Source: Spodoptera frugiperda
Lineage: Eukaryota; Arthropoda; Insecta; Lepidoptera; Noctuidae
Assembly: GCF_023101765.2 (NCBI RefSeq)
Contig: NC_064238.1
Coordinates: 5,144,001 to 5,208,000 of the forward strand
Reading direction: 5' to 3'
DNA length: 64,000 nt
The notes beneath the pieces are model-generated. The model was given only the letters and a program-made list of their open reading frames with translations, ran no database searches and was not told the origin of the DNA. Below are positions 21,532 through 34,309 of the stretch, piece by piece. The translations under genes were made by a program, and so were the position numbers. Each line of letters opens with the position of its first letter. The stretch's first letter is position 1.

Positions 21532-22824
21532 ATGGTACTGGAACTCACCCAAGTTCAGTAATGGAAGTCTTGCGTCTGATATGATGACGATGTTGATCGG
21601 TACTTCTGGCTTTTGTTAAATTTTTCGGGAAATAAAATATATTATGTAATTATTTTACTTTACGATATTAGAATTATGTATTATTGATAAGGATCTAGGG
21701 ACAACAATAGGGAAATCGGAATAATATAATAATCCCCGGAAATATTGTTATTCGTAGATTTTCAAATTCATAAAGGCAGCTGATTATTGACAAGTATTAT
21801 AGATTTTCTATTTATTATATTATTTTATTCGATTGAATCACGTTTTCGTTTATAATAAAATGTAAAATAATATTTAGTAGTAAATAAACATTTTGTTTTT
21901 GTTAGGTAACATAATTATTGTCACAGGAAATTATCTCAGTAGAGTGGTCTGGAGAGCGGCTGTCTATGAATTCGGTTACAACTCAAGTATTTGTTGGTGG
22001 TCACATACATAGTTTCACATCTTATCTATTACATCTTCGTAGCATAACTACATAGCACATCTCTTATGGAAAAGCACCCTTAACCAGATGTTGCTTTTTA
22101 TATGTAAGTACACTCCTGCCTATATCTCTAAGAAACTCATAAAAGGTAAGGTAAGATCATAGAAGAACGAAGTTACATTTTATCCGACATAGGTACGATA
22201 ATTGGTGATGCAAATGTTCTGTGACATTTATGTATATTCCGGTCACATACATGTTAATACAGAAGTATGCAACATTATTTAGTAAATACATATTCAATTC
22301 AGAAACACTTGATAACTTGTTAAACAAATCTATGTCTGCCACATCCAGGCGTTCTAGATTTTTGAGGAACTTTTGTCTATCTACTGTCCTTTTCTACTTG
22401 CAAATCTTTTAATATTTCCATATATTCTACATAATCAATGAAGTCATTAATATTATTTATTAGTATTAATTCGGTGTGTTGAAAAACGCTATTAATTCAC
22501 CATACAAAAGTTTTGCACTCATTTGAAAACAAATTTTGAAAATTTATAGGTATACTTATTGTATTGATCTAATATGAAATTATAATATAACAGATTTATT
22601 AAAACATACTTTTAATTGATTATAATGTATGTATCTAGTACAAAGTTCAATATACATCATTAGAATTGACTAATACTATAAGCATTCGACAAAACTAATT
22701 TGAAATGGATCGTTTCGGGATTCATTTTCGAAACTCAATTATTTTGGGAACGATTGCTAGTGTGATATCGACTGAGTCAACCGGACTGTCCATATAGATG
22801 ACAAAAAAGTAGTAATGGATGCAA
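21532..22824. other. AT-rich sequence, nothing recognised
   Basis: No gene or mobile element identified. The 22157-22412 frames on both strands overlap each other and are short. Confidence 0.45.
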
Positions 22825-22905
22825 GCATTGCACGTTCGCGCGACAATGACCGACGGAAGCCAGGCGTCCGGTGTCACCTGCGCCAGAGCACTTCCCTACG
22901 CAACC
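22825..22905. promoter_or_regulatory. Small GC-rich island
   Basis: GTTCGCGCGACAATGACC and CCAGGCGTCCGGTGTCACC form a compact GC-rich block in AT-rich surroundings. It is too short for a gene and could be a regulatory element. Confidence 0.28.
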
Positions 22906-24659
22906 TGAATTATTTCTAATTAATTGTTTGTTTGTCTCATTCTATGAAACATATTACTCCTTGACGTAAATAGAACAACGATCGAACGATGATAAATGAC
23001 TGTTTGACACAAGTTCTGCTTTCATTCTTTTTACTTCTTGTTTGTAGAGAACATTAGCATGCAGTGTGGCGCTACGGACATGTAAAATAGTAGGTATACG
23101 TTAAGCAATCGGTTTCCGTTTTCTTATCATTTTAAAAATCAATTTCTTCGAATGGTACTAGGATAACGGGATGAAAATGTTAATTTGAGTAAAATGATGA
23201 TTCTAAAATTTAATCATCAGCATTTATTTTTTTATGTTGACGTCATCGAAATCATGATTTCCATTGGAAAGAGAATGGTGATCCTCTCTTTCCTCTTGGC
23301 GACACATATATTAATGTTTAGATACCTCATTCCAAATACATCACTAGCGTTTTTCATAAAATTTATGGGCACCGCTATTTTTTATAATTTCGTTGTATAT
23401 TTTATTGAAAAGTGATGATTCCTTCTTGTTATTTGAAGTAATACTTTTTTAAGCATACTACTAATTTGCCTTTGTTTCATAAAGTGAACCATGTGGGTTT
23501 GAATGTATTTCTTATATACTACACACAATTGCGTTTATCAAATGAAATCATTGCATTCAAGCAGTTAGTTCAATCTCTTTTCTGATAGGTAGACACTTAC
23601 AATGCATATGCTTTTTTAGGAAATATCAAACATACTTTTAAGATATTATTATAATGCGAATGAGTTAAATCTGAACTTTAACAATAATAACTCTTAAGTT
23701 TGTTTTTCACCAAACTGCGATTTAACAGACGATTATAAAAGTAACGATGCTTTCTTCTCAGTCTCACGACTGCGGTTATGACTCACTGTTCTCAAGTCCG
23801 TGTGATGACCACCACTAATTAAGAATAAGGTTTCCCATGAAATCTCATCGCTTAAAAGCACGCTTTAGATTTTAATCACATGAATTAAACAAGTTCATAG
23901 TACTTCAGAGTTGTACATTAAGGTAAATTATTACAGGAAGTGAAATAGATTAAATTATTTAACTAACTAGTTAGGCTAGTAGGTACAAAGTGGTACTATG
24001 GTTACCTGTAGGTCAAGTTTTTCCTTTAAGACATCAGTCATTCGATTGTCATTATTATTAAACCATTTATTAACGGTTTTATAGATCACCCTTTGGAAAC
24101 TGGGCGTTGTTTTAGTATCATGGTCCTGAAACTTCAGTCAAATCATAAGTTTTTATAGTAAAGTTAAAAATGGCCTTTAAAATGACCCTATTTAGGAGTA
24201 TAGGCACTTAAAGATTTTTAGAAACTATATTCTAGTTCTCCCTAGACATAGAACTTATGAAGTATATAGCAGGTACTGATCAATTGATAAAAAAAACATG
24301 ATTGAATACTGATATCAAAACCCAAGGGTCGTTTTAAATGAGCCATCTATTAAAGGCCATGCCCATCCAAATTAGTAAGTAACTAGATAATCAATCAATC
24401 ACAATCAATCATTTGAAGCCTACTTTGATCCATTGCTGGACATATAAACATATGTCATGGTAATTTGATACTGTTCTGCTACTACCATTTATTAAGTCGA
24501 TCCTTATCTCAGGTGTATCTTGTACAATGATTTAGTTTTGAAATAGTAATGTAGTTAGAGTCATTGAAATAGTTGTAGGTACTGCTATTTCATTTTTTGC
24601 GAGTGTTTTTCTGTACCTATGTATTCTAGTATATGTTTTAAATCCATTTTTTTATATGG
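22906..24659. other. AT-rich sequence, one hydrophobic short frame
   Basis: A 76-codon plus-strand frame at 23185-23415 is hydrophobic, as AT-rich frames tend to be, and matches nothing I know. A possible inverted LINE scrap is near 24417-24448 (CCATTGCTGGACATAT). Confidence 0.4.
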
Positions 24660-24934
24660 CGCCTTTTATCCCCGAAGGCAGAGGTGCACTTTATGGCACG
24701 TTATGCCACTGTACAATGTATACATCCATTTTTCACAATTGAAGTTGTAATTCCGATGTAATAGGTGTTGAGTCTATTGCCATATAGCGGACACATTTCC
24801 AGACTCCGTGCTACTATTGGTAAGTTTTCAAAATACCGAAAAATACCCAGCAATACTTCGCCCGACTCAGGAATCGAACCCGAGATCTTTTGCCCGGCAA
24901 TCGCATTTGCAACCACTCGGTCAACGAGGCAGGC
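24660..24934 (-). mobile_element. tRNA-derived SINE (family B), reverse copy
   Basis: Read on the minus strand it starts TGCCTGCCTCGTTGACCGAG, then has a B-box-like GGTTCGATTCC, and ends at the CCTTCGGGGATAAAAGGCGC region. It aligns along its length with 42811-43093 (shared GAGTGG head, AATATTACTGGACGTTTTTC-like segment, GTGCAC block, terminal GGGGAAAAAAAGGC). The head resembles a tRNA, but it is part of a retroposon. Confidence 0.75.
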
Positions 24935-25427
24935 ATCCATAATGATCGACCAAATTAGCAGAAATATACAATTAGCTTCATTCTAAGTCCCTATAGTATC
25001 TATCTGGCTCTCAATTTAAACAACTCACCTAGACTGTAATGTAGGCATGATGAGTGATTGGTGTCTGGGTGTCTGAACATTAATAAAAAACTCGATAAAA
25101 GGTGACTCAGACGACAATAGCATTTACTTGTTGCCAAGAGCAAGTTATATAATGCAGCGGTCAATGAGCTGTTTGTTAAACGTGCCTTTACAATACGCTT
25201 TTTATATAAAGCAGTTTCAGCTGTTAATTGGTTTACGGGTGTCAGGAAAATTATATTTAACTTTTGGTTTGATTGACTTGACTCTGTCAGCAATGACAAT
25301 GTAGCTTGTTTTAGTGGCGTTGTCGATGTTACCCGGGTTAAAGTAACCCGTGTGTTAGTCCAGACTACTTATCTGTCTCTTTGGCTAATTTTATCTTAAT
25401 TCGTTCAGTAGTTTTTGCGTGAAAGTG
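24935..25427. other. Spacer without a recognised gene
   Basis: A 99-codon minus-strand frame (25000-25299) is present, but its translation is unlike any family I know. It is probably fortuitous. Confidence 0.4.
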
Positions 25428-25430
25428 TAA

Positions 25431-25892
25431 GGCCGGGACTCCACCAAAGCAGAGATGTGCGGTGTGCTGTGTGCTGTGCAAGAAGAGATGTTTTTCAGCT
25501 CGCGGGACTCCACCAAAGCGGAGATGTGTGCGGTGTGCTGTGTGCTGTGCGAGAAGAGATGTTTTTCAGCTCGGGTGCGGGGCGTTGAGTGCTCAGTACG
25601 CATTCTGACACGGCCGGCCGGCGCGCGCTTTTGCGGGTTGCTAGCGGGCGAGAGGGGGGAGGGTGACATCGCTCACTGCACGCCGCTCACATCTCTCGTC
25701 TCCACTGCGCGTCGTCCGCGCACAGCTCACATCTCCGCTTCCATCGCGACATACAAATATTACACATCTCCGCACAGCGATCTCCACTGAAGCTGAGCGG
25801 AGAGGAGACGTGTCAATAACTCAATTCTATTGGTTGTTTAAAAAACATCTCCTCTCCGCTCGTCTCGTCTCCGCTTTGGTGGAGTCCCGGCC
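25431..25892. mobile_element. PIF/Harbinger-like MITE with TAA duplication
   Basis: The left end starts GGCCGGGACTCCACCAAAGC and the right end is its exact inverse. TAA lies outside both ends (25428-25430, 25893-25895). Three-base TAA/TTA duplications are characteristic of PIF/Harbinger. The element is 462 bases and very GC-rich in the middle. It carries a tandem duplication of its left 69-71 bases (GGGACTCC starts at both 25435 and 25504). Overlapping frames of 88-111 codons inside it are an effect of GC-rich composition. There is no transposase, so it is non-autonomous. Confidence 0.78.
25435..25574. repeat. Tandem duplication of the MITE end
   Basis: Two units of 69 and 71 bases both run from GGGACTCCACCAAAGC through GTGTGCTGTGTGCTGTGC to GATGTTTTTCAGCTCG. 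They differ by a few substitutions and a 2-base insertion. The second unit therefore contains another internal terminal-repeat sequence. Confidence 0.85.
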
Positions 25893-25895
25893 TAA

Positions 25896-26639
25896 GAGAT
25901 ACTTACATCCATATATTCTCATAAACTAAAATATTATTACAGTATTGGTACGATGTTGAGAGATTGTTAGTTGTTTAGTTGATAAGTAATATTATTATTC
26001 CTCATCTAAAATATCATTTTATTGCAGTGCAATGAAGAGAAGGCAGATTTTCTTAAGTAGGATGCGTGTGATACATTCCTAAAAGTAATTTTCTTGAAGT
26101 CTAATCAGTATTGAACCGTTTTAAGGAAACATTATGCTTATGCTTAAATACTTATTAATCTAGCGTCAAAGCTACGCTTAGTACAAAAATGTAACTTGCA
26201 ATTCTGATGCTCAAATCGATGTTTGTATGATGTTGGTAGCCGTAGCGTAAGTAGATGAATTTAATGAATATCTAGACGTAGAGCAGACAAAATTTGTTTG
26301 CCATATTTCTACAAAGAGACTTGTTTTGGAACTCAGATACCGTTATAAAATCATAAAAAATATAATGAATTCAGAACAACACAGGTGTCCTATCAAACCG
26401 GAGCAGAATACAATATTGTATCTACATTTTACGTTATTATTGTTTGTTTATCTAGACAACAAACACCGTTATTATGTGTTCTATAATATCTACGAGACAT
26501 CATCGTTTGTTGCGCATGCTGGTCTTGATTATATTCCTCGGTCCTAATTTGAAAGTTGTTGAGGATTTCCGAACAAATTCGTGGCAAGCTGAGTATTGTA
26601 ATTTTTTTACAATTTCAAGTACACCTGTCTATATTTATT
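25896..26639. other. AT-rich sequence, nothing recognised
   Basis: Two overlapping plus-strand frames (26326-26547, 26474-26833) have no recognisable content, and the second runs into a repeat. Confidence 0.45.
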
Positions 26640-26795
26640 TATTTTTTTTGAAGGAGGAAAATCATCCGACGTCTTCTCCCGCCTTGAGTGAGGCGAGAAG
26701 TAGTGTCAGACTCTTACTGACTATAAATCACCCCGTTCCTTCTTCTGCTTTGAGCCGGAGCCCTGGTAATCTGGTTGTCCACAGCTCCAAGTCTA
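26640..26795 (-). repeat. SINE-like family C copy (reverse), with 5' part
   Basis: The reverse complement shows GGAGCTGTGGACAACCAG, CCAGGGCTCCGGCTCAAAGC, AGTCAGTAAGAGTCTGACAC and CGTCGGATGATTTTCCTCC. It is one of the longer copies. Confidence 0.7.
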
Positions 26796-26834
26796 TATAC
26801 TATCACATTTTCAATTTAAAGTTGCATATCTAGT

Positions 26835-28955
26835 CCCTCAAGCAACAACGAATCTGTTTGACAAAGGAATTGCGACAGTAATTTTCCTCCATACGAGCAG
26901 TAATTTCAATTTACTCGTAGAACGTAAAAGGATATAAGTGAATACAAAACAGTCGTAAAAATAGTACCTAACTATCAAGAGTGAAAATGTTAGATGCGGG
27001 CACCCACACGAAGCGACGGAAGTAATGTGTATGCAGATATTATACTACCTACATTGAACTAAATAAGTTCGTGCTACGCATCGCAATTACCCTTGCTTTG
27101 TCTTTTGTCTTTTGTATGAGGTTTAAGGATGCTTTTCCTGTCGTATTTGGCACTAAGTCATATTTTTGTTTAATATTTCTTATTTATTGGCAGTTGTAGC
27201 GTGAGATTACACATGATACCGTTGTGGTGAGTTCAACTTAGATACGATTAATTAAGAAACACGTGGCGTGAATAATTTTTGATCCTAAATAAATAATTAA
27301 GAAAAATATCTTCGAGTTACATAACTTTGCGCTCAGTTGCGGGAAAATATTGAGTTGAATTCTATATTGTATACCTATGCAGAATCAAAACAAAACTATT
27401 AAATAATAAAAAATCTTCCGTGCGGATCAAATCTGCAATACGATGCGCAACAGATGATTACCATCCTAAATAAGAATAAAACACAAAAATATTTTCAATA
27501 AAATACCAAATGTGTTGTAAAAATATGGATTAAGCTTTTATTTTTATCTTAAAATAACTGTTTCTTCCAAGTCAGGTAGTTTAATACAATCAGAAGTTAT
27601 TGCCAATAATTTAGGGGTTAGAGGTGAGATATCGTAACGGTACACAAATTCACAATTATGAATATTCAAACATGGATACTTCTTTATTATAGACGAATAA
27701 TAATACTATAATGAATGTGCCAATCATCTACATTTTATTCCATGAATATATTTCAATATAGATTAGCGTTGATTAACAAATAAATAAATAATTAATTATC
27801 GAATCCTTTATTGTATCTCATTATCTCAATTACGATTCCGGACATTATAACTCAGTATAACTTGGCAACAGGCCGCGAAGTTAACTGTAAACTTGACTTA
27901 GCCAGAGGATTGTAAAAAACTTAATCGGTAACAACTGGAGCGAATCAGGTGAGCGTACTAATTGTGGAACAGCAATTAAAAACAATATTGTGCAATATTC
28001 GATAGGCGATAGAGTCACGGAATACTATGAAGTCACTTACCCTACATCGTTCATGACAGATGTTATTCACCGGAACATTAATTGTTGTGAATAGAGATGT
28101 GCCCACGCACCTCCTCAGAGTCTAATGACCACAAAATATCATGAAGCGTATGAGCACTTCAACCTCACTTCGACACAAGTGAACATGATTTTATATTTTA
28201 AAGATATGATACCAATGCGGTTTTAATCTTTTGTAGTAGCTGTCGGTCTTACAATATGTGATCAGACCAATACTTATTATAACGCCATTTATTTATCATC
28301 ATATTTGAATATTCTATGCAGTATAAAAAAAAATTGAATAAGAACACTCATCAGTTAATGTGGTTGGCTGAAATTGATTCATGTTTATGCAAGTGAATCA
28401 GTGAGGTTTGCATGACCATTGCCGGTAACACTTAACCTTAACTTAATTTATTTTTAAGGTAAAACCAGAAAGCATATTCAGGTAACTTTTCCGTGTCCTA
28501 GTTTATCAACAATTTTCTTGTTTCTTTCGATTGTTGTTAAATGAATAACACTACTAAAATTATTTAGTATATTTTTATGTGTTAATATTTCGTTGATTTC
28601 ATCTATTTAAACATAATATAAAAAGAAGACAGAGCTCCATCTCTAAGAAAGAGTGATCCAGTGTAATGACGAATCGTAATCTCCCTGTATAAAATCTATA
28701 CATACTTTATCTAATAAAAATAGATTACACAGAAAGATTCGCCCACAAATAAAAATTAAGGAATTATTACAGTTTAGGAAATAGTTATGTGCGTAGTTGT
28801 CAATAATGATATGTAATTTGGTAGCCATTACATGGTTTGATTCGATTCGCTCAACTAAATTTGGAATAGAGCGAACGCCACACATTCTCTCGCGCTCATG
28901 TTAGATAAAGCTGCTATTGTGAGATGGTAGTTTGGCTGTATGGTCATTGTTGGTG
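26835..28955. other. AT-rich sequence without a recognised gene
   Basis: Two kilobases with no gene or repeat I can name. The 80-codon minus-strand frame at 28643-28885 has no domain. Confidence 0.45.
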
Positions 28956-28959
28956 GCAG

Positions 28960-29150
28960 CCGGCGTTATAAAGTCGTTGGATTGTGGCGAAAAGAGGTCG
29001 CGGGGGCGCGGGAGGGGGCGGCCGTTGACCGACGACAACCTTATTGCGTTGTGCCATGAGCCAATGTCTAGGGTAAGGTCCTCGGACCCAAAGTAGACTG
29101 CTGTTTATCATTGGTACGTTTCCGTGGGCGGCCCGACACGGTTCGGTTTT
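28960..29150. promoter_or_regulatory. GC-rich island, candidate promoter or enhancer
   Basis: It contains GGTCGCGGGGGCGCGGGAGG and GGGGCGGCCGTTGACCGACG, followed by CCGTGGGCGGCCCGACACGG. An 81-codon minus-strand frame with PPPPAPPRP arises from the GC-rich run. No protein family is recognised, so regulatory sequence is the better reading. Confidence 0.38.
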
Positions 29151-30493
29151 TTCATCATTTGCAAAAAGAGGTTGCATAATTTCAGACATAAAGACTTAGT
29201 GCTCATTCTCTTTGTATAATGAGACGAATATTTTGTCAGGTATTTGACATTGTTTTACATTCGCCTGAATAGTGTTTTGTTTATTTAGATTGGCACTGAT
29301 GAGTTGTTAGTTAAGTGTTAAAATAAATATTAAAAATGAATTATTTAATTTTACAGAATAATTGGTGAATAATGTAAGAAGTCTTCTTAATATTTGTTAA
29401 AGACTTTAATTATTTCTTGGTCATGCTAGTCGAGTCAACGTTTCATTTTTTGTTAAAATTACGAATCAAAGTATGAAAGCGCGTGAGCTTTTTATAAGAC
29501 GGTGATAGTTTGGCCATTCGCCTCAAGGCTAGATGTTTTCATTCGAGTGTATAAGAGAGGGTAATGCCCTCTGAAGTTGTTTGTGGCAAAAAATGGGGAC
29601 ACTGAGACCGGCTCACTTATTTTGGTTAAGTTATGAATCAGCGTGAGAAAAATAATACTAAATTAACAATTCGTTTTTGTTATTTCCATTGCAAAGTCTT
29701 ATGCAAGTAGAAGAAAGTTTTAATAATATTTTATTTATAAAATTCTCGTCATAATATTTATAAATCCATTCCATATAAGTCATTATATTATTTAAAGCAG
29801 AAGGCCGTTAGTTGAAATATATCTTCTTTGAAGATATTTTACTAGGTTTTTTAAAAAAGTTTTAGAAGATTTTTGTTTTGTTTTTCCATAAGCTAATTAA
29901 GGATTATTTAAAATTTAGAAAATTATAACAACCATAAAGATTGACTTGTACTGTAACTTATTGTTTTTGAGACTGCACGTTTCCCTAACTATTCTATAAG
30001 CTCCCTTTACTGAACAACCAAAACAAAAGTAAGTATGAATTAATTTGAATTCATATTTCTCTACATCTCCGCAGTGACCCAGCAATGGACTTCAGGGACT
30101 TGTCCATGCAAACCAAAACCGAATTACAAAAACATTCAGAAATTCAAAATTTAGCCCATTTTGTACTGAAATTCAGATTTTCTTGGTATTCTGTTTACTT
30201 TACTTTAGGGTCCTGTGAGACTGTAGATAGTCTTGTTTTCATTAGTTTTTTGTCATAATTCCCTAAAAATGTATTTTACAGCACCTGTACGTCCTAAAAA
30301 TGTGCTTAGCCATTGAAGACCAGCGTCTTTAAATTTTTGGCGCACCAACAGCAGTTTTGAAGCTTCGTGAATTGAATATGATTTTAGTAAACCCTTTCTG
30401 TAGGTCTTTGTTTAGCAGTGGTCGCATTCCAACTGATGATATTATCTAGTGCGTATGGCGCCTCGTATTCCGCGCGCCTCTGAGGAGTTTCCT
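29151..30493. other. AT-rich sequence, nothing certain
   Basis: No gene is seen. A possible LINE-tail scrap is near 30070-30103 (CAGTGACCCAGCAATGGAC). Confidence 0.4.
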
Positions 30494-30640
30494 AATCCGG
30501 AGTTGCGGACTACCTAGCAGGCTTACCAGGACTCCGGCTCGAAGAGAAGGAGTAGGAAATCGTTTTTAGTCAGTAAGGGCCTGACACTTCCTCATGCCTC
30601 AAAAGAAGTTATTGTGTATGTTTCCCCTGCAAAAAAATAT
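30494..30640 (+). repeat. SINE-like family C copy
   Basis: CCGGAGTTGCGGACTACCTA, CTTACCAGGACTCCGGCTCG, AGTCAGTAAGGGCCTGACAC and CCTCATGCCTC follow the family C order with moderate divergence. Confidence 0.7.
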
Positions 30641-31176
30641 AAAATTGCTGATGATATTATAGTACTTAATAAAATTTTATTAATCTCATTAGGGATCTAG
30701 AAATCGAGTTTGTAAAATTTACTTAAACTATGCCGTACTAATTTAGTTAATAAACATAAGTTATTTGGTTTCACCAGGAACACTCAGTCTACTTATGAAA
30801 TATTTATTAAGTACTTAATTGATTGAATATTCCAAGTAAATTACCATACTGATTATTGAATATTTTATTTTGTAGGGTTAATCTACATTAACCCTGTGGA
30901 GAAATTGGCAAGCCTATGAATGTAATAAAAGAAAATAGCGAAACAAAATTAACATTTTTATTATATAAAATTACATATTATATACATACACAAGTTACAG
31001 TTTTTAATTCCCAAAAGTATAAGTTGAGGTGCTCACTTTTCAATGTGATCTTACATAAATGTTACATTACTGAAATATTTCGAAAAAACTAAACAAAATG
31101 AATTAATGCTTTGTTTGACTCGAAAATCGAACGAAAATATCCTATAAAAGACAGAATCTTAAACAGCCAGTTCTAA

Positions 31177-31356
31177 AAGTCTTCTACACACCACATTATA
31201 AATTCTCGTTGCGACCTATTAATACGGCACTTCGTTGAAGAGTACGCCAACGACCTTAAAATTGAATTCAGAATGCAAACCGAGCGTCCCGAGATTGTAG
31301 TAAACAAGAACGTGCTAAAAACCTTGATATTGTTTTGGGAAGTCAGGGGCGACTGA
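31177..31356 (+). other. Short open stretch of protein-like composition, no start codon
   Basis: From the in-frame TAA at 31174-31176 the frame is open for 59 codons, to TGA at 31354-31356. It contains phrases such as RHFVEEYANDLKIEFRMQ and NKNVLKTLILFWE. The amino-acid mix is more protein-like than other frames nearby, and only one Met is present, halfway along. It could be a lone exon (AG precedes it; a GT lies at the EVRGD end), a fragment of a mobile-element protein, or chance. No family is recognised. Confidence 0.22.
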
Positions 31357-31424
31357 CTTGACACTACTAGGTAGGTACTATGTTATGAATAACACCTTGT
31401 TTTCCTATAGAAAACCTAAGTATG

Positions 31425-31748
31425 TGTGCAACACATACTTCGGCAGCAGAGCCATGCTTCGGCACGAATGGGCTCGACCGGAGTGGTACCACGGCCTCAC
31501 AGAAAACCGACGTGAAACAACGCTTGCGTTGCGTTTCGTTGTGTGAGTGAGATTACTGGAGGTCCAATTTCCCCCTTCCCAATCGACCCAATCCCCGATT
31601 CTCCAATCACCCTTACATTCCTAGCCCCCAAAAGGCCGGCAACGCACTTGTTACGCCTCTGGTGTTTCAAGTGTCCATGGGCGGCGGCGATTGCTTACCA
31701 TCAGGTGGTCAGTCTGCTCGTTTACCGGCTTGTTCCATAAAAAAAATA
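31425..31748 (+). mobile_element. Lepidopteran SINE, copy 2 (family A), near full length
   Basis: The copy has the whole series: CATGCTTCGGCACGAATGGG, a GTGGTACCACGGCC segment, GTGAGTGAGATTACTGGAGG, AAAGGCCGGCAACGCACTTG, CCATGGGCGGCGG, CTTACCATCAGGTGGTC, CCGGCTTGTTCC, and an A-rich tail (ATAAAAAAAATA). It is the best-preserved family A member here. Short frames crossing it are not genes. Confidence 0.8.
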
Positions 31749-32108
31749 CAATAGAAACTTATGAATTATTAAAAATACACTATGAATTTTAATGCTCTAG
31801 TATTATAATTAGTTTTATTATTCTGAAACCTTACGGTTCATAGATGTGTTTGTGAATAGGCTCGCTACTATGATTCCATTAACAAAAATGTTATGAATGT
31901 TACATTTTTTTAAAATAAATGTTTGTATATTATATATTGAGATAGTTAGTTAATATTTATTAGTAATGGGATTGACCTAAGAAGTAACGTTTTCTTTAGT
32001 GTTGAGAAAAATATGAATGAATATAGGGAACTACAGAGAACCTACTGAAGTATGATTTTGAGATACGCAGAATTCACAAGAACATTATTTATCTATATAA
32101 AAATACAA

Positions 32109-32225
32109 GCATTTTTTTTTTATTTATACTTTATTGCACACATACATAAAACACATTACATTGTAATAGTAATTAGAGTACAATGGGCGGTCTTATCACA
32201 CACGGTGATTTCTTCCAGACAACTT
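32109..32225 (-). repeat. Retroelement 3'-end fragment (reverse)
   Basis: A T-run followed by TTATTTATACTTTATTGCAC and later GGGCGGTCTTATCACAC and GATTTCTTCCAGACAACTTT matches, in reverse, the 3' terminal part and poly(A) of lepidopteran LINEs or SINEs as I recall them. Confidence 0.5.
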
Positions 32226-33274
32226 TTAATATACTCTATATGTAATCGATAGGTTAATATACGTTGAGCTACTAGTAGTAATAATATAAAAGGAAGATTA
32301 ACAGCCTTCAGAGTCATTTGATGGTTACTAAGCCTAATCCTTATCCAATCGTCGTCAGAACAAAATCGTTACTAAGTAATTGTTTAAGTAAGTCTGATGT
32401 AAGTAATAAATAATGAAAATGTTTATAAAGTACTGAAGTTTTAATGTAAAATTTAAAATTGGTGTTAAGTGGAGAATACTGAATTAGCACTTCAGGTCAA
32501 TCTGTCAATGTCAAACCCACTAATTATTTTCGTACTAAACTAGGAATATGCTAACTAATAGATATTTAATTATGTTAAATAATTTTATGAATACTAAACT
32601 TATGCGACACGTTTTAACACTTGAACTATTAAATTGTCATGATTTTACATACGAAAATATTTTTTAAAGAAAATTACATTCCAATTTTTTCTTTGATTAA
32701 ATCAGTGGTTTCCAACTGGTGGTCCAATAAAGATAAAATATGGTCTGGAAAATGGAAAATAAAATATTATGTCCAATAAATACTATGGTTAAACCTTAAT
32801 TCCTTAAACTTGTTTCAAAGGAGAAAACTGAGAGGAGCAACGGTTTACAATAATCCAAGACTTTATTTTTATGCAAACGAATTCTTTGACTCTGGAAAAT
32901 CTTGGTGTGGGACCACATGTAAACAGTAATAATAAAAATGGTTCCTAACCTAAATTCGAAGAATAAAAGAAATGATGTCAGCTACATGAAAATAACTTGT
33001 GACTCCTCTCAACTACTCTGGTGCGGTGACTTATAACTTATTGCTTACTGTCAGGGAATCCGTTAGCTCGCTTAATCATTGTTTTCCTAAAAATTGAAAA
33101 AGTTCAATTACTACAAATATAAAATTAGTAATGTCATGACTTACATTCAACTTTATATTGATGTGTAAAAGTGTTATTTTATGACCTATTTACAGAAATA
33201 AATATCATTTATCATTTATCAACCTTGACTTAAGGAAAAGTGTCAGGAGAATTGATCAGTATTTATCAGTACCC
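32226..33274. other. AT-rich sequence, nothing recognised
   Basis: No gene or repeat copy is identified in this kilobase. Confidence 0.45.
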
Positions 33275-33401
33275 TTAGTACGTGTTTGATTTACGTTTAA
33301 AGTAATCAAAACGGAACGCGTTCGGCTCTCTGATTGGCCTACTCGAATAAACCAACCAATCAGAGCGCCGAACGCGCTCTCATTTCGATTACTTTAAACG
33401 T
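33275..33401. mobile_element. Fold-back element with long inverted arms, related to 21415-21528
   Basis: The left arm ACGTTTAAAGTAATC is met inverted at 33387-33401, and the inner arms pair as GAACGCGTTCGGC with its partner and CTGATTGG with CCAATCAG. The left terminus TTAGTACGTGTTTGATTTAC matches the end of the element at 21412, so the two are relatives. The outermost right terminus is no longer preserved here. Confidence 0.65.
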
Positions 33402-34309
33402 GTTTGGTTGCATGCTTACATGCGGATGACGATTATTTCGAAAATTCGCACATTTAGAACTTAGGTGCTATCAACGTCAAAAGCATACTTTGAGACCATC
33501 AACATACGAATCACGAAAAACCAACGAACGTACGTACTTAGGTACATTTATAATTCAGTTTAAACATTAACATCTGTTGTTTGTGAACTGATCACACCCA
33601 CTTTTCAAATTCAATTTCTTTTATCGTATAAATGTGTTATAAAACACATGGGTTACGGAGAATTATAGTTTTAGTAACGTATTTTCAATTACTTGAGTGA
33701 CTGTAAGCATTTTTTTTAATATTGTAGGACTCTAGCTTCATGTACCTATATGATGATATCTAGATATTGTTTTAATTTTACCAATAATTAATTCCAAAAA
33801 AATTGCAATGCATATTATAATATCTCTGATGCTGTATAAATAATATATTTTTTTCTATTACTATAAAATACGTAATAAAACAATATCATTAACCATATAC
33901 TGAAAGTCCAAACCTCAAGATATTAGTATTTCTATCAAAAATCATTAGAGATTCGGAGCAAGACATCCGTGTTAAGAAAATTGCGTACGTGACGAATGAA
34001 AGACATCAACGGGAGCGCTGCGTAGTGACCTACCTACTGATCATAAGGAAAACCTCAATTGAAACGAATTTATTCAAGACACAGTCTGTATTGGCGTCAT
34101 ATCAGAGTTCTCATATGTATTTAGTCTTCAAATAACTGTGATGTCAGAATCAAAAAATAAATTTATATTGTTTTTTTTTTCGTGCTACGGCGTAGTGTCG
34201 TAGCAAAATGATATACTGCTGTTAAGTTAAAAATTATAAGGTGTAAATCATCTTATAATTTTTATCCAGTTATTATTAAATGTAAGAAACTTATTAATAT
34301 TATTTTATA
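33402..34309. other. AT-rich sequence with a CGTAGC-word cluster
   Basis: No gene is seen. At 34181-34209 a T-run is followed by CGTGCTACGGCGTAGTGTCG and TAGCAAAAT, which echoes the cluster at 11378. Confidence 0.4.

Noticed and set aside
25391..25929. Three overlapping frames of 88-111 codons
   Set aside because: They lie inside a Harbinger-like MITE with TAA duplications. GC-rich composition explains the lack of stops.
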